Of a DNA stretch of 64,000 nt, positions 56,810 through 64,000 are shown piece by piece (position 1 is the stretch's first letter; every line of letters begins with the position of its first letter). The translations under genes were made by a program, and so were the position numbers. The stretch is from Symbiodinium natans (taxonomy: Eukaryota; Sar; Dinophyceae; Suessiales; Symbiodiniaceae). The stretch lies in NCBI GenBank assembly GCA_905221605.1, contig CAJNDS010000757.1, positions 62,001 through 126,000 on the forward strand, given 5' to 3'. The notes below the pieces were generated by a model, which did no database searches, had not been told where the DNA came from, and saw only the letters and a program-made list of their open reading frames with translations.

Positions 56810-58082
56810 AAGGCGCACCCTAAACCGTCGAGCCTAGAGCTCTGAAGCCCTCAAGCCCTAAAGCCCTACCCTAAACCCCTAACCCTCTGAGCCCTAAACC
56901 CTAAAGCCCTAAACCCTAAAGCCCCAAAGCCCGAAAGCCAAAGCCCCAAAGCCCTAAAGCCTAACTCGGCAACCTGGAAGCTCAGAACCCCCTCCCCCCG
57001 CCCAATGTGCAAGCCATTAAGCGCTTTCAGAGTGTACGACTTTAGGGCTTAGGGCTTAGGATTTCAGGCTTTGGGTTTTATCCTGGGTTTAGGGTTTTAC
57101 CCTAAACCAAGCTGACTTACTTTCTTCGTGGCTGCTTTCGATGTCCGCGTCGCTCTTTCATTTTTGGGTCGGATCCTGCCCTATGAGGTTCTGGGCTTTG
57201 GAGTACTATACTTTAATACTTCTTTTGGTTCTGGGTTCCTATTTTTGCTACTTATTACCTAAAAAGTATATACTTTTTTTCCAGGGTCTACTCCAAAGCT
57301 AAGGGTTGGGGGTGGGTGGGGGGCTAGGGGAAGGGGGGGGGGGGGGGGTGGGAGGCCGGTGCAGGGTTGGGGGGGGGCCGGGGTTGTTGGGGACTCATTG
57401 GTACCTCAAAGGACAACACCAAGTAAGGTATCCTACATTGAGACGTGCAGCGTTGTCGCTTGCAGGCCGCTTTTTTTTGTGTGATCAGATGTGCTTTGGT
57501 TGGTAGGCATTGTCATGCGCGTTGGTTCAATACAATCGCTAGGACCCAGAGTAGGCGATTATTCCACCGGTTTTCAGGGCTTAGGTTCCCTTACTAGAGT
57601 TTTCAGGGGCCTGTGTGAAAAGTAGAGACTGTTTCCCTACACCCTAAACCGTAACCCTGAACCCTAAACCCTAAACCCGTCAACGGTGGGTGGACACCCC
57701 TTTTGACATAGCAACCGTGAAGAAATGGGGACCTACGTCAAGGAATCGCAGAGCCTTTCCTTCGGAACTCTAATGAAACCCTAAAACTCTAACGCTCCAA
57801 GCCCCAGACCCCGAACCCCGAAGCCCCTGGACCCGAAGCCCCTAAGCCCTCATCCCTAAACCCGTCGACCCAAAACCCAAAACCACAAGCCCAAACCCTA
57901 TGCCCCTAAACCCTAGGTCCGAACATTCCGGGAATATTCCGGGAGCCCTTTCTTCAAAACCGTCGGCACAGTCGGCACCACATCCTACAAGCCACGAGCC
58001 CCCAAAAGCCCAAACCCTGTTTAGGGTTTAGGGTTTAGGGTGCCCTTAGCCCTTAACTCTTCATCGCGCTGCCAGCAAGGTC
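56810..58082. other. Stretch upstream of Rab7
   Basis: Degenerate CCCTAAA DNA, a short inverted-repeat element at 57208-57298 (GGAGTACTATACTTTAAT to CCAGGGTCTACTCC), G runs near 57335 and a copy of the ACCCAGAGTAGG element at 57540-57605. An open segment at 57124-57200 (FFVAAFDVRVALSFLGRIL) is unassigned. 58062-58082 ends CTGCCAGCAAG just before the Rab7 ATG. Confidence 0.5.
57208..57298. mobile_element. MITE-like element, family 6 (GGAGTACTATACTTT end)
   Basis: Starts TTGGAGTACTATACTTTAAT, body TTCTGGGTTCCTATTTTTGC, end AAAGTATATAC..CCAGGGTCTACTCC. A second copy at 61822-61960 carries an insertion. Confidence 0.75.

Positions 58083-64000
<5,918 letters not shown>

Overview
The window looks like nuclear DNA of a dinoflagellate. 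Reasons: (1) it is full of the 7-mer telomere-type repeat TTTAGGG/CCCTAAA at internal positions; (2) two genes recognisable by homology, a Rab7-type GTPase and a 14-3-3 protein, are cut into exons of 12-66 bases, and of their 10 introns about 6 begin with GC, 3 with GT and 1 with GA, all ending in AG, which is the relaxed 5' splice-site use known from dinoflagellates; (3) a short gene carries the AFAA..DG / SVVxWG repeat (RCC1-like) that is common in dinoflagellate proteins; (4) all supported genes lie on the + strand. Genus and species cannot be told from the sequence.

Layout: 66-525, last exon of a Cys-rich two-domain protein. 805-3351, a small RCC1-like gene. 6151-8509, the C-terminal part of a 14-3-3 gene. 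9950-12618, 12923-20721, 27601-32302, 33382-36271, 36770-40689, 41075-42630, 42754-44900, 45367-46695, 47550-52056 and 52552-56809 are chains of small open segments, bounded by AG acceptors and GT/GC/GA donors with matching phases, that read as genes I cannot name. 58083 to the right edge is the Rab7 gene, six introns visible. Between 53141 and 56430 lies a 3.3 kb (CA)n-type block. Most continuous open frames in this window are low-complexity shadows of repeats; the real coding DNA is in pieces usually shorter than 100 bases.

Introns and intergenic DNA are filled with blocks of TTTAGGG or CCCTAAA and drifted variants (CCCTAAG, CCCTAGA, CCCGAAA, CCCTAAAA, CCCCTAAA, CCCCCAAA), each homogenised locally, plus several families of short inverted-repeat elements (MITE-like, about 80-170 bp). 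In at least three or four of these elements a TTTAGGG block sits inside the element, flanked by a duplicated stretch of the element. That suggests the telomere-type blocks arrive by insertion at staggered breaks. Several introns start exactly at such a block (G|GTTTAG) or end exactly at one (TTTAG|G), so the repeat can supply splice sites.

Only the Rab7 and 14-3-3 assignments are independently anchored by homology. The other gene chains were assembled by eye from phase and splice sites and need transcript support.
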